Origin: Deefgea rivuli DSM 18356
Lineage (GTDB): Bacteria; Pseudomonadota; Gammaproteobacteria; Burkholderiales; Chitinibacteraceae
Direction: 5' to 3'
Assembly: GCF_000620145.1 (NCBI RefSeq)
Contig: NZ_JHVM01000013.1
Coordinates: 62,001-126,000, forward strand
Length of the DNA stretch: 64,000 nt
Shown: one piece after another, positions 25,814-33,255 of the stretch
How the letters are laid out: each line of letters begins with the position of its first letter
How positions within the stretch are numbered: the first letter of the stretch is position 1
The notes under the pieces: generated by a model
Told to the model about the DNA's origin: nothing
The model's database searches: none
What the model saw: only the letters and a program-made list of their open reading frames with translations
Program-made: the position numbers and the translations under genes

Positions 25814-26677
25814 ATGAATAAATTCACCCCAGCCCTTTTAGCCATGACCACTTTGCTTTGGGCATGTAGCACCACGCCGACGCAAACGTCTTTGCTGGAT
25901 CAAACACGCAGCGAATATAGCCTAGCGAAAAATAACCCAAGCATCGCCAAATACGCGCCGCTGGAATTAAAGCAAGCGGGCGAAGCGCTCGACCAAGCCA
26001 ATGCCGCAGCGAGCAAAAAAGAATCGATCGAAGTCGTTGATGGTTTGGCGTATGTGGCCAAACAAAAAATTGCGTTAATGCAAAGTACGGCGACGCAAAA
26101 ATCGGCCGAAGCCGATATGGCCAACAGTAGCAAGCAACGCGATCAAGTACGTTTAGAGCAAAGAACCAACGAAGCTAATCAAGCAACGGCCAGCGCAGTG
26201 CAAGCCAAAGCCGATTTGCAAGACGCACAGCGCGAAACCCAAGTGGCCAAAGCTGATGCATCGAGTTTGTTGCAGCAATTGAGCGATTTGAAAGCCAAAA
26301 ATACCGAACGCGGGATTGTGATTACTTTGGGTGATGTGCTGTTTGCCAGCAACCAATCGCAGTTGACGGCGGCGGGTGTGGCGACGGCGCAAAAGCTAGC
26401 TGATGTCTTGCAAAAAAATCCGCAGCGCAAAGTATTGATCGAAGGTTTTACCGATAACACCGGCACAGTGGCGCATAACCAAATGCTCTCCACGCGCCGT
26501 GCTACAGCGGTAAGCGCTGCGTTGCAACAATTGGGCATCGCCAGCGAACGCATTGCGGTGCAAGGTTATGGCGAGAGTTTCCCAGTGGCCTCGAATGCGA
26601 CCAGCCAAAATCGCCAATTAAATCGCCGCGTTGAAATTGTATTGTCGGACGACAACGGCAAAATCAACCCACGCTAA
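25814..26677 (+). CDS. OmpA-family lipoprotein with DUF4398-like N-terminal half
   Basis: Encodes 287 residues. Signal peptide and lipobox (LLWAC, Cys near residue 17), then a long helical, Ala/Gln-rich region (about 30-165) of DUF4398 type. The C-terminal OmpA peptidoglycan-binding domain (about 175-280) has GDVLFASNQSQLTAAG, the binding segment IEGFTDNTGTVAHNQMLSTR and the closing NRRVEIV. It should link the outer membrane to peptidoglycan. Together with the preceding lipoprotein it forms an envelope-stability pair within the stress island. Confidence 0.9.
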   Translation: MNKFTPALLAMTTLLWACSTTPTQTSLLDQTRSEYSLAKNNPSIAKYAPLELKQAGEALDQANAAASKKESIEVVDGLAYVAKQKIALMQSTATQKSAEADMANSSKQRDQVRLEQRTNEANQATASAVQAKADLQDAQRETQVAKADASSLLQQLSDLKAKNTERGIVITLGDVLFASNQSQLTAAGVATAQKLADVLQKNPQRKVLIEGFTDNTGTVAHNQMLSTRRATAVSAALQQLGIASERIAVQGYGESFPVASNATSQNRQLNRRVEIVLSDDNGKINPR

Positions 26678-26759
26678 TCAGCGCGATTAAACCGATTTTT
26701 TGAGTGCAGTGCGGCGAACTTTGCCAATCTGCACCCCTTTTATTTTTAGGAGTTTTACG

Positions 26760-27062
26760 ATGTTTGAATCTAATAGCCATAAAATCGATCAAGACCTGAA
26801 TGTTTTAGTGAAAGACGTTCAAGCGCTATTTCAAGAAGCCGCGAGTTTAAGTGGCGATAAAGCCGACGCGCTGCGCCAGCAAGCGATGCAGTTGCTCGAT
26901 AGCGCAGTCGATACGCAAAAAACGGCTTCTGAGCGCCTGTATTGTTCAGGGAAGAAAATCGCTGGCACGGCCTATGATTGCGCAAAAACGCACCCATGGA
27001 GCACCGTCGCCGCAGTTGCTGGTTTTGGTCTATTGCTCGGCGTGATTTTGGGTCGTAAATAA
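26760..27062 (+). CDS. DUF883 (ElaB/YqjD-type) membrane-anchored protein
   Basis: Encodes 100 residues from the ATG at 26760, which has AGGAG upstream; an in-frame start at 26700 is rejected. Amphipathic helices (about 1-70) precede DCAKTHPWSTVAAVAGFGLL, the conserved HPW-(T/S) anchor, and a C-terminal TM with GxxLGxxLGRK. ElaB, YgaM and YqjD of this family bind ribosomes and sit in the inner membrane in stationary phase. It is 83 bases after the OmpA-like gene and followed by a terminator. Confidence 0.88.
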   Translation: MFESNSHKIDQDLNVLVKDVQALFQEAASLSGDKADALRQQAMQLLDSAVDTQKTASERLYCSGKKIAGTAYDCAKTHPWSTVAAVAGFGLLLGVILGRK

Positions 27063-27118
27063 ACTGATTTAACGGCTGGCGCAGGCGATGCATCGAGTAT
27101 CCAGCACCAGCGTTTACG

Positions 27119-27152
27119 AAGCCCAACTATTGCGGTCAATGTTGGGCTTTAT
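27119..27152 (+). terminator. Probable terminator after DUF883 gene
   Basis: AAGCCCAAC / GTTGGGCTT stem with a 13-base loop, then a short TTTAT. The T-run is weak. Confidence 0.6.
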
Positions 27153-27283
27153 CGTATCCATCTCAAGCTTTAAATCATCTGTGCTTTGACGTCATCTAAG
27201 CGGCTTAAAATCAAAACTCAGAACTGAATGCTCTATCGTGCTGCGCAGTGTTGTGGCCTCACTCCATGCTCAAAGGATATCCA

Positions 27284-28312
27284 ATGGTAAGGCGTACCAG
27301 TAAAAAGCGATGGAGTGGTTCATTTGGGCGCGCCTTGAATGCAATGACACGAATTTCGCTGCGCGCCACGTCAAAAGCAATCAAAGATTCCTTGAGTGTT
27401 GCACCCGCCGCCAAAAAAACGCGCAGTAAAAAAACCACTGCTGTTTCGGCTAACTGGACGACAGGCATCGCGATGGGTACGGCAGGCCCAAGGCGCTATC
27501 GACTCTATAAACCACCGGGTGTTCAGCACCATGAGCAGCTGCCGCTGTTGGTGATGTTGCACGGCTGCGGTCAGGATGCACAAGCGATGGCGAGCAGTAG
27601 CCGCATGAATCAGATTGCCGCCCGTGAGCGATTTTTTGTGCTGTACCCTGAGCAAGATCGCTTGTCGAATCTGCAAGGCTGCTGGAACTGGTTTGACACC
27701 CGAACAGGTAGAGCGCAGGCAGAAGAAAATTCAATTATTGCGGCCATCGAAACGGTTTGCCTGACGCAGCCCGTGGATCGCAACAAAGTCGCCCTCGCGG
27801 GCCTTTCTGCGGGTGCCAGTATGGCGGTATTGCTCGCAACGCAGCACCCAAAGCGGTTTGCTGCGATTGCCATGCATTCAGGCATCGCGCCGGGGGTTGC
27901 TCACTCATCGGTCGGTGCGATCAAAGCGATGTTTGGCCAAAGTGTGAATCCGGCACCATTGCCACCCATCCCGCGCAGTACACAACTACCCTCGCTGCTG
28001 GTGATTCACGGTTCTGCTGATCACATCGTGGCACTGAGTAATGGGGAAGAAGCAGCCATGCGCTGGGGTGAACGAGTGGGTGCAAAAGCAGGTAAATCGC
28101 GCACTGTACAGCGCGGCGCGCGTTATGCCGCAACCATCACCGATTACAAAAAAGCGGGTCATCTGATCGCAACGCTCTGCGTTGTCGACGGCCTTGGCCA
28201 TGCATGGAGTGGTGGCGCCGCCAGCCAGCCTTTTAGCGACCCCAAAGGCCCCGATGCATCACGCATGATCTGGGCTTTTGTCGCCAAGCAATTTGAGCGA
28301 ACGGTCGATTAG
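27284..28312 (+). CDS. PHB-depolymerase-family esterase
   Basis: Encodes 342 residues from the ATG at 27284 with AAAGGA upstream. The first 60 residues are basic and low-complexity (KKTRSKKTTAV) with no Sec signal, suggesting a cytoplasmic or granule-associated enzyme. The alpha/beta hydrolase domain (about 60-342) has LHGCGQDA (oxyanion), the nucleophile Ser175 in GLSAGAS, Asp in VIHGSADHIV and His in GLGHAWSGG. The family includes polyhydroxybutyrate depolymerases and feruloyl or acetyl esterases (LpqC type). The substrate here is inferred only. Confidence 0.85.
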   Translation: MVRRTSKKRWSGSFGRALNAMTRISLRATSKAIKDSLSVAPAAKKTRSKKTTAVSANWTTGIAMGTAGPRRYRLYKPPGVQHHEQLPLLVMLHGCGQDAQAMASSSRMNQIAARERFFVLYPEQDRLSNLQGCWNWFDTRTGRAQAEENSIIAAIETVCLTQPVDRNKVALAGLSAGASMAVLLATQHPKRFAAIAMHSGIAPGVAHSSVGAIKAMFGQSVNPAPLPPIPRSTQLPSLLVIHGSADHIVALSNGEEAAMRWGERVGAKAGKSRTVQRGARYAATITDYKKAGHLIATLCVVDGLGHAWSGGAASQPFSDPKGPDASRMIWAFVAKQFERTVD

Positions 28313-28399
28313 CTGGATTCAATATTTTGACGATACCCATCAGTGCCACTGGAATAACAGCTATCTACATAGCTGGCAGCTCTCGACCCAAAGCGGTCA

Positions 28400-28912
28400 T
28401 TATTTAGTTCCGTTAGTTTTCCTCGGCAGAAGCCCAAAAAATGCCTCTAAGTTATCTTTGGGGACAAGGAATCGAGCTGTGACGCTAAGTGCTTGGTATT
28501 TCTCTTCGGACTCCTCCTTGGCGATGTAGCAAACATCCTTTCCGCGGCTTGTATTTGCCCGTATTCCTATATCTAGCACCTCGTTCCGAAATGCCCCAGA
28601 TATGGATACATTAAGCACATCGTAGATTTCAAACTCTCCGTCACCGGGGTGGCCTAATGGTCCATTTGTATAACTTCCTAGCCTATTTCCATCCATATTA
28701 ATTTGATAATCTTTCTTCATATCAAATGTTGTCCCCGAAAACATTCGGGCTGAAAAAGGGTGGATGGTAAGTGTCTTCCCACGAAACATGCCATTGACGT
28801 AGTTGCGCAGCATTATTTCATACTCATTGACATATATTTCCAAAGTTCCATCCGTGATTGACACTCCATTTTCAGAAATATCTCCGATAAATTCGAAACG
28901 GGTTGTTGGCAT
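28400..28912 (-). CDS. Orphan protein of unknown function
   Basis: Encodes 170 residues, soluble, no signal peptide, predicted mostly beta (MPTTRFEFIGDISENGVSI, then many short alternating strands). It has no motif I can assign. The DNA is richer in A+T and its codon use differs from the neighbours. The left flank carries CGACCCAAAGCGGTCATT (28384-28401), a sequence type I associate with intergenic repeats next to orphan genes in other proteobacteria, and it overlaps the stop codon. It may be a recently acquired cassette gene. Confidence 0.6.
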   Translation of the reverse strand: MPTTRFEFIGDISENGVSITDGTLEIYVNEYEIMLRNYVNGMFRGKTLTIHPFSARMFSGTTFDMKKDYQINMDGNRLGSYTNGPLGHPGDGEFEIYDVLNVSISGAFRNEVLDIGIRANTSRGKDVCYIAKEESEEKYQALSVTARFLVPKDNLEAFFGLLPRKTNGTK

Positions 28913-29378
28913 ATGACTTACCTGACATTTGAGTCGATGCGATTGAATCGTGAAGCATAATAATCGTTGGAGCGAAACTGAAGCTACAGAGCTGAACTTC
29001 CGCTATTGGCCGATAGCCGTAGCTCAAACGCAGTTTAACGCAGCTATCGAAAACGAGCATTATACGCAGATTGAGGTGGGCGAAATAACTCAAGGCGATG
29101 GGGGATTAATGGATTGAGCCATGATTTTTAGCCAAGCCGATCAACGTCTATCGCTTCGCCCAAGCTGTGCGCCCATCAACGTTAATCACTCGTTAGTGAA
29201 TCATCTTGGCAAACCCTATTTCGTCATTCCGGCGAAAGCCGGAATCTAGCTGCAATGCTTATTTGACCATCGCTCTGGATACCGGCTTTCGCCGGTATGA
29301 CGATCTACTGAGTTGTTTAGCTAATCAGGAATTGATTTCAGCACCACATCACTACGCAGACGCGATTGAAAAAAACAA
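28913..29378. other. 466-base gap with a palindromic element, no gene seen
   Basis: Holds the probable promoter of the orphan gene, a segment with GCTGAACTTCCGCTATTGGC (28990-29009) and the ATTCCGGC-type element at 29222-29302. Weak reading frames here lack ribosome-binding sites. Confidence 0.5.
29222..29302. repeat. ATTCCGGCGAAAGCC-type palindromic element
   Basis: Begins CGTCATTCCGGCGAAAGCCG and ends with its near inverse CCGGCTTTCGCCGGTATGACG. Each end is itself a 20 bp palindrome (ATTCC-N10-GGAAT, ATACC-N10-GGTAT). It resembles the Neisseria dRS3 pattern (ATTCCC-N8-GGGAAT) in layout. Related copy at 10069-10148. Confidence 0.75.
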
Positions 29379-29933
29379 TTATTGATTCGTTCTGGCCGTC
29401 GATTGCTTGAGTAACTGAGTCAACTGCGCAATTTGCTGCTGTTGCAGCGTGATCAATTCTGCCCATTGCGTTTCGCGCAAGACGTCGACTTTTTGGTGTA
29501 GTGCCATCACTTCCAGCTCGGCTTTCAGATTGACTTCGTAATCGTGCTGCGCGGCGGCGCGATCTTTGGCGGCGCTGCGGTTTTGCGACATCAAGATAAT
29601 CGGCGCTTGTAAGGCGGCGAGCATCGACAAAATCAGGTTCAAAAATACAAAGGGATAGGGATCAACACCACGCGTCAAAATCAACGTATTAAGGGCAATC
29701 CACAGCACCAGCAAACCGATAAATAGCAGGATAAACGTCCACGATCCACCAAAAATCGCAATGCGATCCGCGAGTTTTTGCCCGATTGTTGATGCCTCAT
29801 CCATCTCGGTATTGGTATTGCGGCTGATATGGCTTCTTTGCCGCAGTCGCAGCAGCACTTGCTGCTCGCTGTCGTTTAGATTGCGATGGTTTTTTATAAA
29901 TTCATTGGCAAAATCATCGATCAGATTATTCAT
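29379..29933 (-). CDS. DUF1003 inner-membrane protein
   Basis: Encodes 184 residues from the ATG at 29933, which has AAGGA six bases upstream; a longer frame reaches 30074 but has no better site. An N-terminal cytoplasmic helix region (about 1-60) leads to two TM helices (about 68-90 and 100-122) with the DUF1003 hallmarks ADRIAIFGGSWTF, DPYPFVFLNLILSMLAALQAP and MSQNRSAAKDR. A charged coiled tail follows (ELITLQQQQIAQLTQLLKQ). Function unknown. It lies 148 bases downstream of the BON-domain gene on the same strand. Confidence 0.88.
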   Translation of the reverse strand: MNNLIDDFANEFIKNHRNLNDSEQQVLLRLRQRSHISRNTNTEMDEASTIGQKLADRIAIFGGSWTFILLFIGLLVLWIALNTLILTRGVDPYPFVFLNLILSMLAALQAPIILMSQNRSAAKDRAAAQHDYEVNLKAELEVMALHQKVDVLRETQWAELITLQQQQIAQLTQLLKQSTARTNQ

Positions 29934-30046
29934 GTTCGTCCTTGTATTCAGATTTCCTCGGTGCTTGCCATAACTAAAAAAACCGCCTTTTTTCATCGGC
30001 GGGGAAGATAAAGAAATTTGCATACAGGCTCGATCATGCAGTGATT

Positions 30047-30072
30047 GGCGCACCGCCCTAGAGCGGTGCGCC
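30047..30072. other. GC-rich hairpin between BON and DUF1003 genes
   Basis: Perfect 10 bp stem GGCGCACCGC / GCGGTGCGCC with a six-base loop, 10 bases after the BON gene stop, without a T-run. It could protect the 3' end of the BON mRNA or weaken read-through into the DUF1003 gene. Confidence 0.55.
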
Positions 30073-30081
30073 ATACTGAGT

Positions 30082-30924
30082 TTAGAAAGTCAGAGATTGC
30101 GCTTTTACGCTTTTTACGCCCAATACGTTTTTAGCCAATTCAATCGCTAAAGAACGCTCTGCGCCGCTGGTGACTTTGCCGCTTAAAGTCACCACGCCAC
30201 CTTGTGTTTTCACGTTGATGTCAGAGCCCGCCACATTGCTGGAATACAAGTAAGTCGATTTCACTTTCGCGGTGATCCAGCTATCGCTAATGCTGCGCTC
30301 TGCATCAAGTGCAGCGCTTTTGGCGGTATCAGCGGCATTGAGCTTGGTGCCGCCGACGATCAATTGATTGTCGACCGCGACTACGCCACGCGTTGTCATT
30401 GCCAAGCGGCCTGCAACAGCTTTGGATTCGGCGGTTTTGGCACTACCGCGCAGCAGCACTTTGCCGGCGTTGGTGTCGACCGTGGCGCTTAAACCATCGG
30501 TTTGCTTGCTCCACATGATTTTGGATTTAATCGCTGCGGTGATGTAGGCATCGTCAGTCACCTCACCATAGCTGCGCGTGGTCGTTGCGGGCGGCGCGAC
30601 ATAATCGGCTTGCACCACAATTTGGTTATCGACTTCTTTAATTCCGCTCACACCCAAAGCGATTTGTTTGGCGAGATCTTTATTGACGCTGTCTTCAACG
30701 CGGCCGGTGATGGTGGCTTTACCGCTTTTGACGCTGACTTTCAAATCATTGGCGCGCAAATACGGGCTGAGCGCATAGGTGGTCCAGATTTGGCTTTCTT
30801 GTTTGGCTTCAACAATTTCTTGGGAAACGGTTTCTGCGAAGGCCGGGGCGCTGATCGTCACCATGGCAATCATGGCTGCGACCATGCTGGAAGCAAGTAG
30901 ACGTTGAGGGTATTGGATTTTCAT
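30082..30924 (-). CDS. Periplasmic protein with three BON domains (OsmY-like)
   Basis: Encodes 280 residues. A signal peptide (cleavage after APAFA, near residue 30) is followed by three BON repeats, about 45-108, 125-190 and 210-278. Each has the pattern helix-(I/V)-x-V-x-(T/S)-x-x-G-x-V-x-L-x-G-x-V (for example NVKTQGGVVTLSGKV in the last). OsmY has two such domains and is an osmotic and stress periplasmic chaperone that binds phospholipid; three is a less common count. It is divergent from the CsbD gene across a region with two TGTGCG dyads. Confidence 0.9.
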   Translation of the reverse strand: MKIQYPQRLLASSMVAAMIAMVTISAPAFAETVSQEIVEAKQESQIWTTYALSPYLRANDLKVSVKSGKATITGRVEDSVNKDLAKQIALGVSGIKEVDNQIVVQADYVAPPATTTRSYGEVTDDAYITAAIKSKIMWSKQTDGLSATVDTNAGKVLLRGSAKTAESKAVAGRLAMTTRGVVAVDNQLIVGGTKLNAADTAKSAALDAERSISDSWITAKVKSTYLYSSNVAGSDINVKTQGGVVTLSGKVTSGAERSLAIELAKNVLGVKSVKAQSLTF

Positions 30925-31042
30925 AAAATAACTCCGTAAAGAAGAAAGTCACTCAGTGCGATTCAAGATGAATTAAAGCAACCGTAGCGGTCTGTGCAGC
31001 ACTGGACTTGTCGCTAGCTTAATACTGACTAGATCACAGGTC

Positions 31043-31060
31043 TGTGCGTTAACTCGCACA
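31043..31060. promoter_or_regulatory. Candidate operator: perfect dyad TGTGCG-N6-CGCACA
   Basis: TGTGCGTTAACTCGCACA, an exact 6+6 dyad with spacer two bases longer than the related sites. It lies in the 329-base divergent region between BON (30924) and CsbD (31254) genes. Confidence 0.5.
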
Positions 31061-31107
31061 AGTCGCTTAAGACGCAGAGTCAACTCAATGAAAGTTAACA
31101 TCAGCTT

Positions 31108-31123
31108 TGTGCGCCAACGAACA
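31108..31123. promoter_or_regulatory. Candidate operator dyad TGTGCG-N4-CGAACA
   Basis: TGTGCGCCAACGAACA, 130 bases before CsbD and about 185 before the BON gene start on the other strand. It is the best match to the consensus shared with 21015 and 25260. Confidence 0.5.
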
Positions 31124-31253
31124 GACTTTGATTGCTCGGATTGATTAATCTGGCTGCAGTGGAACAACCGCCGCCCTAAACATTGGCGGTGATACGGATG
31201 CTGCGTTGGCAATATCGTCAATGGCATGCCGAAATAGAAAAGGAGTAGGCGCG

Positions 31254-31463
31254 ATGAACTGGGATATCGTTGAAGGAAATTGGCTGCAATTGAAAGGCAA
31301 AATCCAGCAAGAATGGGGCAATCTAACGGATGACCATTTAGATGTGATTGCAGGCCAGCGCGAAAAATTGCTGGGGCAATTGCAAGAAGCCTACGGCATT
31401 TCTAAAGACGTGGCCGAAGAAAAAATCAAAGACTTTGAAGCGCGTAATACACCGCCAAAATAG
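31254..31463 (+). CDS. CsbD-family stress protein
   Basis: Encodes 69 residues from the ATG at 31254, with a strong AAGGAG upstream; a start at 31206 in frame is rejected. MNWDIVEGNWLQLKGKIQQE and WGNLTDDHLDVIAGQREKL are the classic CsbD/YjbJ sequence (general stress response, sigma-B in Bacillus, RpoS in E. coli). It is small, charged and cytoplasmic. It is followed 73 bases later by a BON lipoprotein gene, probably co-expressed. Confidence 0.93.
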   Translation: MNWDIVEGNWLQLKGKIQQEWGNLTDDHLDVIAGQREKLLGQLQEAYGISKDVAEEKIKDFEARNTPPK

Positions 31464-31536
31464 GTTTTCAACACGATCTATTTGCCGCACGAATGCGGTG
31501 AATGGCTAAAAATACTGACCCATTTGGAGTATGACT

Positions 31537-31851
31537 ATGAAACCCATTAGCAAATTTTTATCTGCCGCCTTCGTTGCTGTCGCTTTATTGTCGGCGGTCG
31601 GTTGCTCATCGACTGCCAAGCAAGAAGGCACGGGCGAATATATTGACGACAGCGTGATTACCACTAAAGTAAAAGCCGCCATCTTGGATGAGCCAACGCT
31701 TAAAGTCGCTGAAATCAACGTTGAAACCTTTAAAGGTACTGTGCAATTGAGCGGCTTTGTTAGCTCGCCAACGGCAGCGGCTAAAGCGGTGCAAGTGACT
31801 CGCACTGTGAAAGGCGTGAAATCAGTTAAAAACGATATGCAAATTAAGTAA
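31537..31851 (+). CDS. Single-BON-domain lipoprotein
   Basis: Encodes 104 residues from the ATG at 31537 (GGAG eight bases before; another ATG at 31531 is too close to it). Signal peptide with lipobox LLSAVGC (Cys near residue 23), then one BON domain (about 38-104) starting DDSVITTKVKAAIL and ending VKSVKNDMQIK. It is similar to the periplasmic, outer-membrane-facing BON proteins of the OsmY/DolP group. It is the last gene of the stress island and is followed by a terminator. Confidence 0.9.
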   Translation: MKPISKFLSAAFVAVALLSAVGCSSTAKQEGTGEYIDDSVITTKVKAAILDEPTLKVAEINVETFKGTVQLSGFVSSPTAAAKAVQVTRTVKGVKSVKNDMQIK

Positions 31852-31921
31852 GTGCTTTGTCGCTTACCGATTGCTATAAGTCGGTGTGGTGCGATTAAAG
31901 AACTTCAATTTGCGTAGCTTT

Positions 31922-31950
31922 AAAAAAACCGCCTTTCGGCGGTTTTTTTT
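31922..31950. terminator. Bidirectional terminator
   Basis: AAAAAAACCGCC, TTTC loop, GGCGG and eight Ts. It serves the BON lipoprotein on + and the DUF3999 gene on - (overlapping its last codons). Confidence 0.88.
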
Positions 31951-33253
31951 ATGGCGCTGGCGGTTTGAGTTGGCGTATTAGGCTGCGTGCCATCAAGGCC
32001 AATACACCAACAGCCAAAATCAACGCGCCCCAGAGTAGCCATTTTTTCTGCTGCGCAGGATCGCTTTCGCTCGGCGGTGTCGCGTTGGCCATCGCGCTGG
32101 CGGCACTGGCGGCACTGGCGGCGCCAATCGGTGTGGCGGGATCAATCAGCAAATCAGCTTCGCTTTGTGCGGCGCTACTGATGGCTTTATTGCCGTAGGC
32201 CAGCGTAAACGGCGGATTGCCGCGCGCAACAAATAACAAGGTACTCGGAATCCAGCCCATTTCAATTTTGGCCTGGCCTGATCCTAGGCCACCACCTTGG
32301 GTATCGAGCTGTAGCTTCCATTGAGTATGGCTGTTCGGGCTAAACATGGCGGGGGTATTATTAAGCTCGGCTTTATTGCGCACCAGTCGATACAGCACAC
32401 CTTGCCAGCGCGATTGCCATGCCGCGTCAGAGCGCGGGCGAGAATAGAGTTGTGCCCGCACCACGGTATTCACTTCGGGCAGGGTGATGCGCATTTGATC
32501 AACAGGCGTGGCGGTGAGCGTGTTGAAAAGCAGTGCGTCTTGTTTGGACTTGCTGATGCCCACGCTTTGCCATTCATGCTGCGCTGCAACTTGGCCATTG
32601 AGTAAACCTACTTGGACGGAGTGTAGTTGCGGTGCGCCATCTGGCCAGCTTAGGCGCAAATATTTGGCCTTACTTTTCGGCAAGGTCAGCGTTTGCTGTG
32701 CTAGCTGTTGGTCTTGATATTGCAAGCTCAGCACATTACCGCGTTGCAATTCGTGCCATCGCTGTAAATCATCGCTGGCTTCAATGACCACCGTGCCGCT
32801 GTATTCGGGATTTTGCCAAGCAAAGGTGATGCTGCTGAGTGGCGCTTTGATTTTGCTGGCATCAACGAGGAAACTGACGATGTTTTTTTGCAGCGCTTGC
32901 TGTGTGATTTGCACCAAGCTACCGTCAGAATTGCGCTGAATTTGCGTGCTGCTGCCGGCGGTATTTTGTAGCTCAGTTTGTGGAAAAAATGGCAGTGAGA
33001 CTGAGTGTTGTGTCGGTGCCAGCGCGGGCGGTGTGCGTAATGCGTAGGGCACCAATTCGCCAGCAGCATTAAATACACGCAAATCACCGATGTCGCTGCG
33101 CTGGCTGTGTTGATAGACGTTCAGCGGCAGGCTCAGCTGATATTGCGCGCTGCCGCTGGGCGTGATTAAAGCTTGGCTGTAATTGAAATCAGCAGGCTTA
33201 GGATTGCCCCAAGCCGCAGAACTGAGCAGCCCCACTAGAAGCCAAAGACGCAT
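31949..33253 (-). CDS. DUF3999 membrane-anchored periplasmic protein
   Basis: Encodes 434 residues. Signal peptide (to about residue 16), then a large beta-rich periplasmic region with FNYSQALITPSGSAQYQLSL and VPYALRTPPA, typical of DUF3999, an Ala-rich tract (GAASAASAASA, near residue 380) and a single C-terminal TM (about 405-425) with a short basic tail. It starts two bases after the DUF2339 stop; the two families are regularly adjacent and probably work together, in a role that is not established. A 9-base repeated unit underlies the Ala tract. Confidence 0.85.
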   Translation of the reverse strand: MRLWLLVGLLSSAAWGNPKPADFNYSQALITPSGSAQYQLSLPLNVYQHSQRSDIGDLRVFNAAGELVPYALRTPPALAPTQHSVSLPFFPQTELQNTAGSSTQIQRNSDGSLVQITQQALQKNIVSFLVDASKIKAPLSSITFAWQNPEYSGTVVIEASDDLQRWHELQRGNVLSLQYQDQQLAQQTLTLPKSKAKYLRLSWPDGAPQLHSVQVGLLNGQVAAQHEWQSVGISKSKQDALLFNTLTATPVDQMRITLPEVNTVVRAQLYSRPRSDAAWQSRWQGVLYRLVRNKAELNNTPAMFSPNSHTQWKLQLDTQGGGLGSGQAKIEMGWIPSTLLFVARGNPPFTLAYGNKAISSAAQSEADLLIDPATPIGAASAASAASAMANATPPSESDPAQQKKWLLWGALILAVGVLALMARSLIRQLKPPAP

Positions 33254-33255
33254 GA

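Noticed and set aside
28872-29093. 73-residue frame upstream of the orphan gene
   Set aside because: Overlaps the start of a better supported gene in another frame and includes repeat-like DNA; no ribosome-binding site.
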